A DNA stretch of 64,000 bases from CAYULW01 sp964445815 (lineage in GTDB: Bacteria > Bacteroidota > Bacteroidia > Flavobacteriales_E > Vicingaceae), in NCBI GenBank assembly GCA_964445815.1, contig CAYULW010000005.1, positions 135,444-199,443 of the forward strand. The letters run 5' to 3'. The position numbers and the translations under genes are program-made. Numbering within the stretch: position 1 is the stretch's first letter; each line of letters opens with the position of its first letter. The notes beneath the pieces were generated by a model. It was not told the DNA's origin, made no database searches, and was given only the letters and a program-made list of their open reading frames with translations. Below, piece after piece: positions 7,005 through 16,030 of the stretch.

Positions 7005-9050
7005 TTACTTCTTGACTATTTTTCTGATAATAGATGCCTCATTTTGCCTTATTTCCAAGAAATAGATGCCTTGTCTCAAGTTTGATAAATCAATGTAGTT
7101 TTCTGTTAATCTTGAACGTAATATGGCTTTCCCATTTATATCTCTGATATGAATTTCTGTTGGACTTAAAAGATTTATCCCTTCAATGTTTAGAACATTA
7201 TTTACAGGGTTTGGAAAAAAGCTGGCTTGTATAGTGGGTGTTTCTTCTATTCCAATAAAATCACCTTCTAAGACTTTAATGCGATATCCTCTGGACTTAA
7301 TGATATTGCCATTAGAATCCAAACCAAAAGTGTCGCAAAAGGTTGAGCTACAATTTAAAATAGAATCAAAAACGGTCAAACATACTTCATGAGCTAAGTT
7401 TTCTTGATATCGATATTCAGGAAGACGGATATTGGAAGTAGATCCATCCCCAAACGTCCATAGATACTCATGGGTGTTGTCATTTGAAGAAGTATTTACA
7501 ACAAATACGGTGCCGGGGAGATTGGTATCTATGGCAATTTGAAAAGAAGCGACGCATGAAGTAGAAACAGTAATATTAAGTGTATCAGAGTAAACATCTA
7601 CACAACCCCTTCCTACATCTAATACAGTTTGCGTAACCACATATGTCCCACTAGCCAAATAAGTATGAAATGGATTTTCTAAACTGCTACTTGTGCCATC
7701 CCCAAAATCATATTGTAATGAATTATAATTTTTGCCTCCATTTGTAAAATAAACGGTATCCCCTGTTTGTTGCCAGGTAAATTTTGCTTGGCATCTTGGC
7801 ACATTGACTTGAGTGGTTGTGCATGTTGAGCTAACACAACCTGTAGATGTGTTATAGGCAAATTGACACACGTTGTATGTTCCGGAGTTTGAATAAATGT
7901 GATAAGTGTTCGACAACCCACTTGTCGTGCCATCTCCAAAGTCGTAAGCAATTGAATCGGCATTTTGAGACAAATCGGTTACAAACAAAGTATCTTTACT
8001 TAATTCAGATGCAAAATTTGCAGAGCAAGGCATTGTAACATTGATTGAGACACAAAAAGTGTCTACACAATTATTGTTACCATATACATATTGGCATACA
8101 TTATAAGTTCTGCCTTGCTGATAGTTATGTGATGGATTAGGAAGGCTTGAACTGCTGCCGTCTCCAAAATAATAGATAAGATTATTATAATTTGAGGCTG
8201 TATTAGTGATTTTTAATTCATTGCCATTCAAGCTATATGTAAATCCTGCCTGGCAGGGTATTGAAACTTGAATGGAGTCTTGATAAGTTGAGGCACAAGT
8301 ATTGTTAGTATCGTTAAGGCTCAAGGTAACTAAATAATTACCGGATTGATTAAAGGTATGGCTGGCATTTTTTTGATTTAATAAAGGAGACCCATCTCCA
8401 AAATCCCAAGAATACTGAACTCCGGTTCTTGGGGCACTGGAATAATTCTTAAAGTTGTATGTTGCACTATTGGACCCTTGAGTAGCTATAAAATAAGCTT
8501 GGCAATAATTTACATAGACAGTGTCATAAGCAGTACAGACAGTCCTATTGGCGTCCATAACAACTAAAGTGACACCGTATGCTCCAGAATTGGAATATGT
8601 GTGTGCTGGATTCGCTTGAAAGGAAGGTGGGCTTCCGTCTCCGAAATTCCATGTATAAGTAAATGGAGCTGTTCCACTTACATTACTTGTAAATGATACG
8701 TTATTAAGTGTATCAACAAAATAAGTGAATGAATTAGTACATGGAGGCATAACAGCACTGACTTGAACAGTGTCACAGTACGTATCAAAACAGCCGGGAC
8801 TGGCACTTATGGTTAAACAGATCGTATAAGTTCCAGATGTATTATAGGTATGACGTGGATTACGAAGAGCAGAGTTTGTACTGTCTCCGAAGTCCCAAGA
8901 GTAATTTAAGTTTCCTGAAGCATTCCAAGAGCTATCAGTAAACTGAAAAGTAGCTCCACCAACATTTGTGCTATAGAAAAATGCACCACATTGGCCGTAA
9001 TTGAGAAAAGAAACAAAAAGAAAAGAAATAAAGAATAATAATCTAATCAT
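7005..9050 (-). CDS. Secreted seven-PKD-repeat protein with T9SS type A sorting domain
   Basis: The 681-residue product starts with a signal peptide (residues 1-19, ending FLNYGQ). Seven PKD-like domains follow, each marked by a (W/Y)xFGDG motif and a later H-x-Y strand. The C-terminus from about residue 605 (FFPNPVNNVLNIEG, ending IIRKIVKK) is a T9SS type A sorting domain that directs export and attachment to the cell surface. Many paired cysteines suggest disulfide cross-links between repeats. PKD domains usually mediate binding to polysaccharides or proteins; the ligand here is unknown. No enzymatic domain is seen. The protein at 9158-10564 is a shorter paralogue and probably arose by tandem duplication. 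Confidence 0.9.
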   Translation of the reverse strand: MIRLLFFISFLFVSFLNYGQCGAFFYSTNVGGATFQFTDSSWNASGNLNYSWDFGDSTNSALRNPRHTYNTSGTYTICLTISASPGCFDTYCDTVQVSAVMPPCTNSFTYFVDTLNNVSFTSNVSGTAPFTYTWNFGDGSPPSFQANPAHTYSNSGAYGVTLVVMDANRTVCTAYDTVYVNYCQAYFIATQGSNSATYNFKNYSSAPRTGVQYSWDFGDGSPLLNQKNASHTFNQSGNYLVTLSLNDTNNTCASTYQDSIQVSIPCQAGFTYSLNGNELKITNTASNYNNLIYYFGDGSSSSLPNPSHNYQQGRTYNVCQYVYGNNNCVDTFCVSINVTMPCSANFASELSKDTLFVTDLSQNADSIAYDFGDGTTSGLSNTYHIYSNSGTYNVCQFAYNTSTGCVSSTCTTTQVNVPRCQAKFTWQQTGDTVYFTNGGKNYNSLQYDFGDGTSSSLENPFHTYLASGTYVVTQTVLDVGRGCVDVYSDTLNITVSTSCVASFQIAIDTNLPGTVFVVNTSSNDNTHEYLWTFGDGSTSNIRLPEYRYQENLAHEVCLTVFDSILNCSSTFCDTFGLDSNGNIIKSRGYRIKVLEGDFIGIEETPTIQASFFPNPVNNVLNIEGINLLSPTEIHIRDINGKAILRSRLTENYIDLSNLRQGIYFLEIRQNEASIIRKIVKK

Positions 9051-9109
9051 CAGGTAAACTTTACATGAATAAGACGCAGGAATTGGCTTATCGGTTGGAA
9101 TAAAGGTAA

Positions 9110-9138
9110 AAAAAGCCCTCGTATTACGAGGGCTTTTT
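9110..9138. terminator. Intrinsic terminator between the PKD genes
   Basis: A perfect 7-bp GC-rich stem GCCCTCG/CGAGGGC with a 5-base loop TATTA is flanked by A5 on the left and T5 on the right. This can terminate transcription in either direction. In this setting it ends the minus-strand transcript of the gene at 9158-10564, whose stop codon is about 20 bases away, before the next PKD gene begins at 9050. The two PKD genes are therefore probably transcribed separately. Confidence 0.88.
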
Positions 9139-9157
9139 AATGTGGATATTAATAACC

Positions 9158-10564
9158 TTATTTGGTAATTACTAACTTCTCAATATGTTGTTTTTCTCCG
9201 TTATTAAATACCAAGAAGTAGAAACCTGACTCTAGATCATTTATATCTAGATTTATGACAGAGTTGTTTAATCTGTTCATGCTTCTTACTTCCTTCCCTG
9301 AAAGATCTCTAAGACTTAGATTAACTGAACTAGTTAAGTTGCTTAAGTCAATACTGACTTGAGAGCTAGCCGGGTTAGGGAAAACTGCTATATTTTCCAA
9401 TTGGTCAATAACATCATCATCAATTCCAACTGCAATAGGATTACGCACTTCAATGCCAAAACCTGCAGCCGATTTTAAATTTCCTAGAGAGTCCATACCA
9501 ACAGTATCACAGTAAGTTGATGTACAACGTAACTGTTGATCAGTAATGGTCAGACACACATAGTAAGAGCCAAAGTTTTGGTATTGATGTTGTGGGGTTC
9601 TGCCTGAACCAGTCGTTCCGTCACCGAAATCCCAAGAGTAAAAATGACTTGATGCCATTGAAGAAGTATTGTAGAGAATAACTTTAAATGCGGCTGATGA
9701 ATCTTTCACAACATTAAAGCTTGCATTACATCCTGCAGGAGGGTTGTTCACATTAACAACTACTGAATCCCAATAAGTGCTTTGACACATGTTTAATGTA
9801 TCGTCTAGATAAAGTGTAACAATATAAGTCCCTGATGAGGCATAAGTGTGAATCGCATCTTTTTGATGAGCTACTGCTGATCCATCACCGAAATCCCATG
9901 AATATCCAACACCATACCTTGGAGCGCTTGAATAATTCTTAAAGTTCACGACTCCATTTCCAGCATTTTGTGTTGCAACAAAGTAAGCTTGACAGTAGTT
10001 AACATAAACCGTATCGTAAGAAGTACAAGTTGTTCCATTAGCATCTGTTACCGTTAAAGTCACTCCATATGCACTTGGACTGCTATACTGCACAATAGGG
10101 TTTGCCATTGCAGAAGATGTTCCGTTTCCTAGCGACCAACTATAAGTATAAGGTGCAGTTCCTCCATTTATAATACTTGTAAAATAGGCGGTATTATTCG
10201 TATCAACATAATAGTTATAGTTACATGTTAATGTAGGAGGTACTATGACATTTCCGACATTAATAGTGTCGCAATATGTACTTACACATCTTCCAGGGCC
10301 ATTTGTTATAATGGTGAGACATGCCACATATAAACCGGAGTTTGAGTATGTGTGAAGAGGTATTCCCGAAGTTGTATCAGTTGTCCCATCTCCAAAATCC
10401 CATACAAATGAGTAGCTTCCGGAGGCAAATGAGCTATCAACAAATTGAACTGTATTTCCAGTAGTACCGAAATACTGAAAAAGTGCCTGACAATTCTGTG
10501 CATTAATAGTTCCTATTAACATCACTAATCCCAGGGTTAATAATAAAGGTAGTTTTTTCATCAT
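9158..10564 (-). CDS. Secreted four-PKD-repeat protein with T9SS type A sorting domain
   Basis: The 468-residue product has a signal peptide (MMKKLPLLLTLGLVMLIG, cut after NAQ). It has four PKD-like domains marked by WDFGDGTT, WSLGNGTS, WDFGDGSA and WDFGDGTT, the second with a degenerate motif. The T9SS sorting domain runs from about residue 390 (AVFPNPASSQVSID) to the end (HIEKLVITK). Its third PKD unit (NYCQAYFVATQ, NFKNYSSAPR) matches the third unit of the neighbouring 681-residue protein almost residue for residue, as do parts of the first, second and last units. This marks recent duplication followed by loss or gain of repeats. It is expected at the cell surface; the ligand is unknown. 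Confidence 0.9.
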   Translation of the reverse strand: MMKKLPLLLTLGLVMLIGTINAQNCQALFQYFGTTGNTVQFVDSSFASGSYSFVWDFGDGTTDTTSGIPLHTYSNSGLYVACLTIITNGPGRCVSTYCDTINVGNVIVPPTLTCNYNYYVDTNNTAYFTSIINGGTAPYTYSWSLGNGTSSAMANPIVQYSSPSAYGVTLTVTDANGTTCTSYDTVYVNYCQAYFVATQNAGNGVVNFKNYSSAPRYGVGYSWDFGDGSAVAHQKDAIHTYASSGTYIVTLYLDDTLNMCQSTYWDSVVVNVNNPPAGCNASFNVVKDSSAAFKVILYNTSSMASSHFYSWDFGDGTTGSGRTPQHQYQNFGSYYVCLTITDQQLRCTSTYCDTVGMDSLGNLKSAAGFGIEVRNPIAVGIDDDVIDQLENIAVFPNPASSQVSIDLSNLTSSVNLSLRDLSGKEVRSMNRLNNSVINLDINDLESGFYFLVFNNGEKQHIEKLVITK

Positions 10565-10661
10565 AAAAAGTTTTTAATTGTGTTTAGAGGGAAAACGCAG
10601 TATCTAAAATTTTCGTTGGAAATAAAATGTTAAAATTTATAAGTACAACAAAATTAAATAG

Positions 10662-12593
10662 TTAAGCATAATTTTTTTTAACATTTGACTCCATCGCTAA
10701 CTTTTTAGAAGCTTCTTTTATAGCCAAAGTATCATAGTTGCACTCCGCATAAAGCTCATCTTGAGAACCATGTTCAACAAGGCGATCAGGAATTCCCAAT
10801 CTTTTAACCTTTGCACTATATCCATGATCTGCCATAAACTCAAGAACAGCACTTCCCATTCCTCCTTGTATACAACCGTCTTCTACCGTAATGATTTTGT
10901 CAAATTTGCTAAATACTTCATGTAGCAATAACTCATCAATGGGTTTTGCAAATCGCAGATCGTATAAAGCCGCATCAATATTCTCTTCTTCCAGATCTTG
11001 ACAAGCCTGCAAAGCATAATTACCAATATGCCCGATGCTCAGAATGGCAATATCGGACCCATTTTTTACTTTTCTTCCAGATCCTATTTTTATTTTCTTA
11101 AAAGGAGTTTTCCAGCTTGGCATTACACCTTTTCCCCTTGGATATCTTATTACAAAAGGGCCATGTTCATCAGCCTGAGAGGTAAACATTAAATTTCTAA
11201 GCTCTTCCTCATTCATCGGTGCGGCAATGATCATATTAGGAATACATCGCATATAGGCCAAGTCATAAGCACCATGGTGTGTCGGGCCGTCTGCTCCTGC
11301 AACTCCGGCTCTATCCAGACAAAACACAACATTTAGATTCTGAAGTGCAACATCATGTATGACTTGGTCATATGCCCTTTGCATAAATGAAGAATAAATA
11401 TTGCAAAAAGGAATTAAACCTGTCGTTGCCAAGCCTGCCGAAAAAGTAACAGCATGTTGTTCTGCAATGCCCACATCAAATGCCCTATCAGGCATTGCCT
11501 TCATCATAATGTTTAATGAGCTACCAGATGGCATTGCAGGAGTTATACCCACTATTTTATCATTTTTCTCCGCCAATTCAACAATGGTATGTCCAAAGAC
11601 ATCTTGATATTTAGGTGGTTGTGGACTGTCTGGAGCTACTTTAATAATTTCTCCGGTTTTCTTGTTAAAAAGTCCCGGAGCATGCCATTTGGTTTGATCC
11701 TTTTCAGCGAGTTCATATCCCTTACCTTTTGTTGTGAGAATATGTAAAATCTTAGGACCCGGGATTTTCTTTAAATCTGATAGAACCTCTACTAAGTGAG
11801 TAACATCATGTCCATCAATAGGGCCAAAGTATCTAAAATTCAAAGACTCAAAGAGGTTGCTCTGTTTCAGCATAGCAGATTTCAGGCCATGCTCTATCTT
11901 CTGAACAATGGCTTGAGCATTAGGGCCAAATTTGGAAACTTTTCCTAACAGTGTCCATACTTCATCCTTTACTTTATTATAGGTGTGAGAAGTTGTAATG
12001 TCAGTTAAATATTCTTTTAGAGCGCCAACATTTGGGTCTATAGACATGCAGTTGTCATTTAGGACAACCAATAAATTAGAATCTTCAACCCCTCCATGAT
12101 TCAACCCTTCAAATGCCAGGCCGGCTGTCATGGCTCCATCGCCAATAACTGCAATATGTTGTCTATCTTTTTCTTGCTTTAAACGTGAGCCAACGGCCAT
12201 TCCGAGCGCACCTGAAATACTTGTTGAGCTGTGCCCTACTCCAAAAGTGTCGTATTCTGATTCACTTCTTTTAGGAAAACCGCTTATGCCTTTATATTTT
12301 CTATTTGTATGAAATTTCTCTCTTCGGCCGGTGAGGATTTTATGACCATAAGCTTGATGACCAACATCCCAAACAAGTTGATCGTAGGGGGTATTAAAAA
12401 CATAGTGAAGAGCCACGGTCAATTCTACAACACCAAGACTAGCACCAAAGTGACCTCCTTTAACTGAGACAATATCTATGATAAAGTCTCTTAACTCTTT
12501 GGAAAGTTGAGGAAGATCAGATTTCTCTAACTTTTCTCTCAAGTCATTAGGGAATTCAATTTGTGAAAGTAGTTTTCCGGGCTTAAAATCCAT
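10662..12593 (-). CDS. dxs: 1-deoxy-D-xylulose-5-phosphate synthase
   Basis: Dxs condenses pyruvate and glyceraldehyde 3-phosphate into DXP, the first step of the MEP isoprenoid pathway and a source of thiamine and pyridoxal precursors. The 643-residue length fits. Visible features are the VWDVGHQAYGHKILTGR segment, the thiamine-diphosphate motif GDGAMTAGLAFEGLN...LNDN near residues 150-182, the catalytic glutamate in VGIAEQHAVTFSAG, and the C-terminal transketolase domain. No signal or membrane segment is present. A TATATTTG box lies 24 bases upstream. It is a single-copy housekeeping gene in this window and is separated from purF by about 100 bases. Confidence 0.97.
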   Translation of the reverse strand: MDFKPGKLLSQIEFPNDLREKLEKSDLPQLSKELRDFIIDIVSVKGGHFGASLGVVELTVALHYVFNTPYDQLVWDVGHQAYGHKILTGRREKFHTNRKYKGISGFPKRSESEYDTFGVGHSSTSISGALGMAVGSRLKQEKDRQHIAVIGDGAMTAGLAFEGLNHGGVEDSNLLVVLNDNCMSIDPNVGALKEYLTDITTSHTYNKVKDEVWTLLGKVSKFGPNAQAIVQKIEHGLKSAMLKQSNLFESLNFRYFGPIDGHDVTHLVEVLSDLKKIPGPKILHILTTKGKGYELAEKDQTKWHAPGLFNKKTGEIIKVAPDSPQPPKYQDVFGHTIVELAEKNDKIVGITPAMPSGSSLNIMMKAMPDRAFDVGIAEQHAVTFSAGLATTGLIPFCNIYSSFMQRAYDQVIHDVALQNLNVVFCLDRAGVAGADGPTHHGAYDLAYMRCIPNMIIAAPMNEEELRNLMFTSQADEHGPFVIRYPRGKGVMPSWKTPFKKIKIGSGRKVKNGSDIAILSIGHIGNYALQACQDLEEENIDAALYDLRFAKPIDELLLHEVFSKFDKIITVEDGCIQGGMGSAVLEFMADHGYSAKVKRLGIPDRLVEHGSQDELYAECNYDTLAIKEASKKLAMESNVKKNYA

Positions 12594-12616
12594 ACCTATT
12601 CGAAGTTAAGGTAAAA

Positions 12617-12624
12617 CAAATATA
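12617..12624 (-). promoter_or_regulatory. Candidate -7 promoter box for dxs
   Basis: On the minus strand the bases read TATATTTG, an exact match to the Bacteroidota -7 consensus TAnnTTTG. The box ends 24 bases upstream of the dxs ATG. I found no convincing TTG -33 element at the usual 19-20 base spacing, so the call rests on the single box and its position. Confidence 0.45.
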
Positions 12625-12640
12625 AGGACTATTGGTTCTA

Positions 12641-12659
12641 AATGTCTTTTTGAGACATT
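12641..12659. repeat. Short inverted repeat between purF and dxs
   Basis: AATGTCT and AGACATT form a perfect 7-bp stem around a 5-base loop TTTTG. No T-tract follows on the minus strand, so it is not a clear terminator for purF. It sits where the -33 region of the dxs promoter would be and could be an operator. The function is unknown. Confidence 0.35.
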
Positions 12660-12694
12660 CTCAGAAATTGATTAAGAACAAACAAATAAATGAT

Positions 12695-14596
12695 TTAGTA
12701 TGCTCTTTCATTAATTCCTTCATAAAAATTGATAAAACTCTTATTCACTACCTTGTTCCCTCCTGGTGTTGGATAATTACCGGAGAAATACCAATCACCT
12801 TTATGATTAGGACAAGCGGCATGCAATCCTTCAAGTGTTTGGTAAATGATCTGAACTTCTGCATTGATGCCCTTTGGAGTTAATAATTCAGAGATTTTGT
12901 TTGAAATCTCCAAAGCCGAAAATGGCTCATATATCTCCTTAACAAAATTTCTTATCTGATTTTTAGGCAGTTTTTCCTGTTGCTTACACCTTTTATAAAC
13001 ACCACTTATGGTATTTTCTAGACCTCTTTCTTTAAGTAAAGCAATGGCAGCTTGAAATGCGATAAAGTCACCTAACTTGGCCATGTCAATACCATAGCAG
13101 TCAGGATATCGGATTTGTGGAGCCGAAGAAACAATAATGATTTTTTTTGGACCAAGGCGATCTAGAATTCTAAAGATGCTTTGTTTCAATGTTGTGCCTC
13201 TCACAATTGAGTCATCGATAACAACTAAATTATCTTGACCTTTTTTTACAGCACCATAAGTAACATCATAAACATGAGCAACAAGGTCATCCCTACTATC
13301 ATCTTGAGTGATAAAAGTTCTCAGCTTAGCATCTTTAATTGCAATTTTTTCAACTCTTGGTCGAATGCTTAATATTTCTTCCAGTTTTTCTTTTGTTGGG
13401 TTGGAACCTAAATCGAGAATTTTTTTTCTTTTTACCTCAGAGAGATAGTTTTCTAACCCATCTACCATGCCATAAAAAGCTGTTTCAGCAGTATTTGGAA
13501 TAAAAGAGAAAACAGAATTTTTTACGTCATAATTGATGCCTTTCAAGACTTCAGGGCAAATGGAACGACCTAGTTCTTTTCTTTCCTGATAAATATCGGT
13601 ATCGCTACCTCTCGAAAAATAAATGCGTTCAAATGTGCAGGATTTTTTTTCTAGAGGTTCACGAATCATTTTAATATTGACTTCCCCATTCTTTTTAATA
13701 ATAATGGCATGTCCTGGGTCAAGTTCATGGATTTTTTCTACAGATACGTTAAAAGCAGTTTGTATAGTTGGTCTTTCAGAAGTAACAACCACAACTTCGT
13801 CGTCTTCATAATAAAAAGCAGGACGAATGCCTGAAGGATCCCTGAGAACAAAAGCATCTCCATGACCTATCATGCCGGCCATTGCATATCCACCGTCCCA
13901 TTCTTCAGCAGCATTTCTAAGTATGCGGTGAACCTTCATGTTCTTCGCAATTAATCCTGAGATTTCAGCCTTTGAATAGCCTAAAGACTTGTATTTTTTG
14001 TATAGCTTTTGGTTCTCAACATCTAAAAAATGACCTATTTTTTCTAACACGGTCACTGTGTCTGAGCTCTCTTTAGGATGCTGTCCTAAACTAACCAATA
14101 AGTCAAAAAGTTCATCTACATTCGTTAAATTAAAATTACCTGCAACTACCAAATTTCGGGTCATCCAATTGTTTTGCCTCAAAAAGGGATGACAGTTTTC
14201 AATGCTGTTTCTTCCGAAGGTGCCATATCTTAAGTGTCCTAAAAAAACTTCTCCAGTAAAACCAACATTTTGTTTTAGATAATTTACATCTTTGAGTAGA
14301 GTAGGGTCTTTTTCTTGAATGCTTTCTAATCTGCTATTGATTTGAGCAAAAATGTCCTTAATGGGCTGGTTACTGTTGGATCTCAGTCTGCTGATATACC
14401 GTTCTCCCGGCAACATATCCAGTTTAATATTTGCTACGCCTGCACCATCTTGCCCTCTGTTGTGCTGTTTCTCCATCAGAAGGTATAATTTGTTTAGGCC
14501 ATAAGTGGCAGATCCATATTTTTTTAGATAGTAGTTGAGATCTTTTTTAAGGCGGATCATAGCAATTCCGCATTCGTGCTTTATTTGCTCGCTCAT
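12695..14596 (-). CDS. Long-form amidophosphoribosyltransferase (PurF-type)
   Basis: PurF-type enzymes use glutamine and PRPP to make phosphoribosylamine, the first step of purine synthesis. From the ATG at 14596 the protein has 633 residues, starting MSEQIKHECGIAM. Cys9 would become the N-terminal catalytic nucleophile after removal of a short propeptide. The glutaminase domain has QHNRGQDGAGVA and LGHLRYGTFG; the phosphoribosyltransferase domain has the PRPP motif VVIDDSIVRGTT. At 633 residues it exceeds classic PurF (about 470-505); this long form is widespread in Bacteroidota and may be a paralogue of a standard PurF elsewhere. An upstream TTG at 14641 would move the start into the promoter and was not used. 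Confidence 0.85.
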   Translation of the reverse strand: MSEQIKHECGIAMIRLKKDLNYYLKKYGSATYGLNKLYLLMEKQHNRGQDGAGVANIKLDMLPGERYISRLRSNSNQPIKDIFAQINSRLESIQEKDPTLLKDVNYLKQNVGFTGEVFLGHLRYGTFGRNSIENCHPFLRQNNWMTRNLVVAGNFNLTNVDELFDLLVSLGQHPKESSDTVTVLEKIGHFLDVENQKLYKKYKSLGYSKAEISGLIAKNMKVHRILRNAAEEWDGGYAMAGMIGHGDAFVLRDPSGIRPAFYYEDDEVVVVTSERPTIQTAFNVSVEKIHELDPGHAIIIKKNGEVNIKMIREPLEKKSCTFERIYFSRGSDTDIYQERKELGRSICPEVLKGINYDVKNSVFSFIPNTAETAFYGMVDGLENYLSEVKRKKILDLGSNPTKEKLEEILSIRPRVEKIAIKDAKLRTFITQDDSRDDLVAHVYDVTYGAVKKGQDNLVVIDDSIVRGTTLKQSIFRILDRLGPKKIIIVSSAPQIRYPDCYGIDMAKLGDFIAFQAAIALLKERGLENTISGVYKRCKQQEKLPKNQIRNFVKEIYEPFSALEISNKISELLTPKGINAEVQIIYQTLEGLHAACPNHKGDWYFSGNYPTPGGNKVVNKSFINFYEGINERAY

Positions 14597-14638
14597 GAAA
14601 GAAAATGTAAGTGGGTGAACATGCTCAAATTCAAGGAG

Positions 14639-14668
14639 CAAATTTAGGCATATTGTTTGTCTTACAAC
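14639..14668 (-). promoter_or_regulatory. Candidate promoter for the PurF-type gene
   Basis: On the minus strand, TTG (14668-14666) and TAAATTTG (14646-14639) are separated by exactly 19 bases, matching both the -33 and -7 elements of the Bacteroidota housekeeping promoter. Transcription would start about 35 bases upstream of the ATG at 14596. This supports that start over the TTG at 14641. Confidence 0.62.
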
Positions 14669-14684
14669 GGAATCAAAATACCGG

Positions 14685-16028
14685 TTAAGATTCCCTTTCT
14701 TGGGGAGCTGAAAATTGCTTTATAATCATTAGCCCAACTCCTCCTGCAATAATTGAAGCAAAGAGTACAGCTAGCTTAGCGATACTTCTTAACTCTTCGG
14801 TTTGAAAGGCTAATTCTGAAATAAAAATGGACATGGTAAAACCGATACCTGCCATCGCCGCCGCTCCCGCCATTTGTCCCCAATTTGTGTTTTTAGGTAA
14901 ACTACTTATTCCGGACTTAACCATGAGAAATGCAATTAAAAAGATGCCAGAAAACTTACCAATAACCAGCCCAACAAGGATCCCCAAACTGATAGGACTT
15001 TGTAGAACCTCTGTTAAGTTATAATTGATTTCAACTCCTGTATTACAAAGTGCAAAAAGAGGCAAAACAATAAATGAGACAAAAGGGTTTAAGGCATACT
15101 CCAGTTTTTGCAGGGGCGTTTCAACCTTTGCTCTTTCTTCTTTTAAATCTTCTATAATTTCTTGTTGCTCATCACTAATGTATGCTCCTTCAAGGCTTTT
15201 TGCACGATTCAATTTTTTCAATATGCCAAGAACCCGATGAATAAATCTTTTTTTATTGATTTTCGCTTTAACCGGAATAGTGATGGCGATCAAAACACCA
15301 GCTATCGTAGCATGAACTCCTGATAGTAAGAATGCAACCCAGAGACCACAAATGCCAAATATTGCATAGAAAAGAGTATTCCGAACCCCTATTAAGTTTC
15401 CGATACCAAGAATAATGAAAAAGACCAAGCCATATTCTAAATACAAAATCAGGAGATTCTCAGTGTAAAAAAAAGCAATAACTAGAACAGCACCCAAATC
15501 ATCAACAATGGCCAAAGCGGTTAAAAATATTTTTAGACTTATAGGCACTCTTTTGCCAAGTAAAGAAAGTATTCCAAGAGTAAATGCAATATCTGTTGCC
15601 ATCGGAACTCCCCACCCTGATTCTCCCACCTCGTTAAAATTGAACAAAGCATAAAGTACTGCCGGGAAAATCATCCCTCCAATAGCGGCTCCAATTGGTA
15701 GGTTTGCTTTCTTCCAATCGGATAAATCACCAGCCAGAACTTCTCTTTTAATTTCCAAACCAACGACAAAGAAAAAAATGGCCATCAGTCCATCGTTAAT
15801 CCAATGATGTAAAGATTTGTCTAAAACAAATTCACCCAATTGAATTTTAAAGTGAATTTCCCATAGATGATGATAACTTTCCTTGAAAGGAGAGTTTGCC
15901 CAAATCAGAGCAATTAAAACTGCAAAAAACAACAGTATACCTGAAACCGGTTTATTTCTAAGAAGGTTATCTACTGGTTCTAAAATCCGATCTATGGGAG
16001 AGCTTTCTTCAAAATGCGTTTTTGACAT
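14685..16028 (-). CDS. nhaA: Na+/H+ antiporter NhaA
   Basis: NhaA is an inner-membrane antiporter that expels Na+ in exchange for H+ and supports pH and salt tolerance. The 447-residue product has about 11-12 hydrophobic segments. It carries the twin transport aspartates in LAIVDDLGAVLVIAFF, plus VVGLEIKREVLAGDLSDW and GAAIGGMIFPA, all diagnostic of the family. Compared with the 388-residue E. coli protein it has an extra charged loop (about residues 260-310, including SDEQQEIIEDLKEERAK) between two membrane segments. The gene starts 2 bases after the M14 peptidase stop, so it is probably the last gene of the nfu-led transcript. Confidence 0.96.
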   Translation of the reverse strand: MSKTHFEESSPIDRILEPVDNLLRNKPVSGILLFFAVLIALIWANSPFKESYHHLWEIHFKIQLGEFVLDKSLHHWINDGLMAIFFFVVGLEIKREVLAGDLSDWKKANLPIGAAIGGMIFPAVLYALFNFNEVGESGWGVPMATDIAFTLGILSLLGKRVPISLKIFLTALAIVDDLGAVLVIAFFYTENLLILYLEYGLVFFIILGIGNLIGVRNTLFYAIFGICGLWVAFLLSGVHATIAGVLIAITIPVKAKINKKRFIHRVLGILKKLNRAKSLEGAYISDEQQEIIEDLKEERAKVETPLQKLEYALNPFVSFIVLPLFALCNTGVEINYNLTEVLQSPISLGILVGLVIGKFSGIFLIAFLMVKSGISSLPKNTNWGQMAGAAAMAGIGFTMSIFISELAFQTEELRSIAKLAVLFASIIAGGVGLMIIKQFSAPQERES

Positions 16029-16030
16029 AC

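Noticed and set aside
7679..7963. Open frame of 94 codons on the minus strand within the PKD gene
   Set aside because: It is an alternative frame of the repetitive PKD sequence; the main frame has clear FGDG motifs throughout.
12632..12883. Open frame of 83 codons on the plus strand
   Set aside because: It lies over the 3' end of the PurF-type gene and the purF-dxs gap, has no family features, and its composition follows the opposite coding strand.
14597..14641. N-terminal extension of the PurF-type protein from a TTG at 14641
   Set aside because: The TTG overlaps the -7 promoter box, and the extension would place 15 extra residues before the propeptide and catalytic cysteine.
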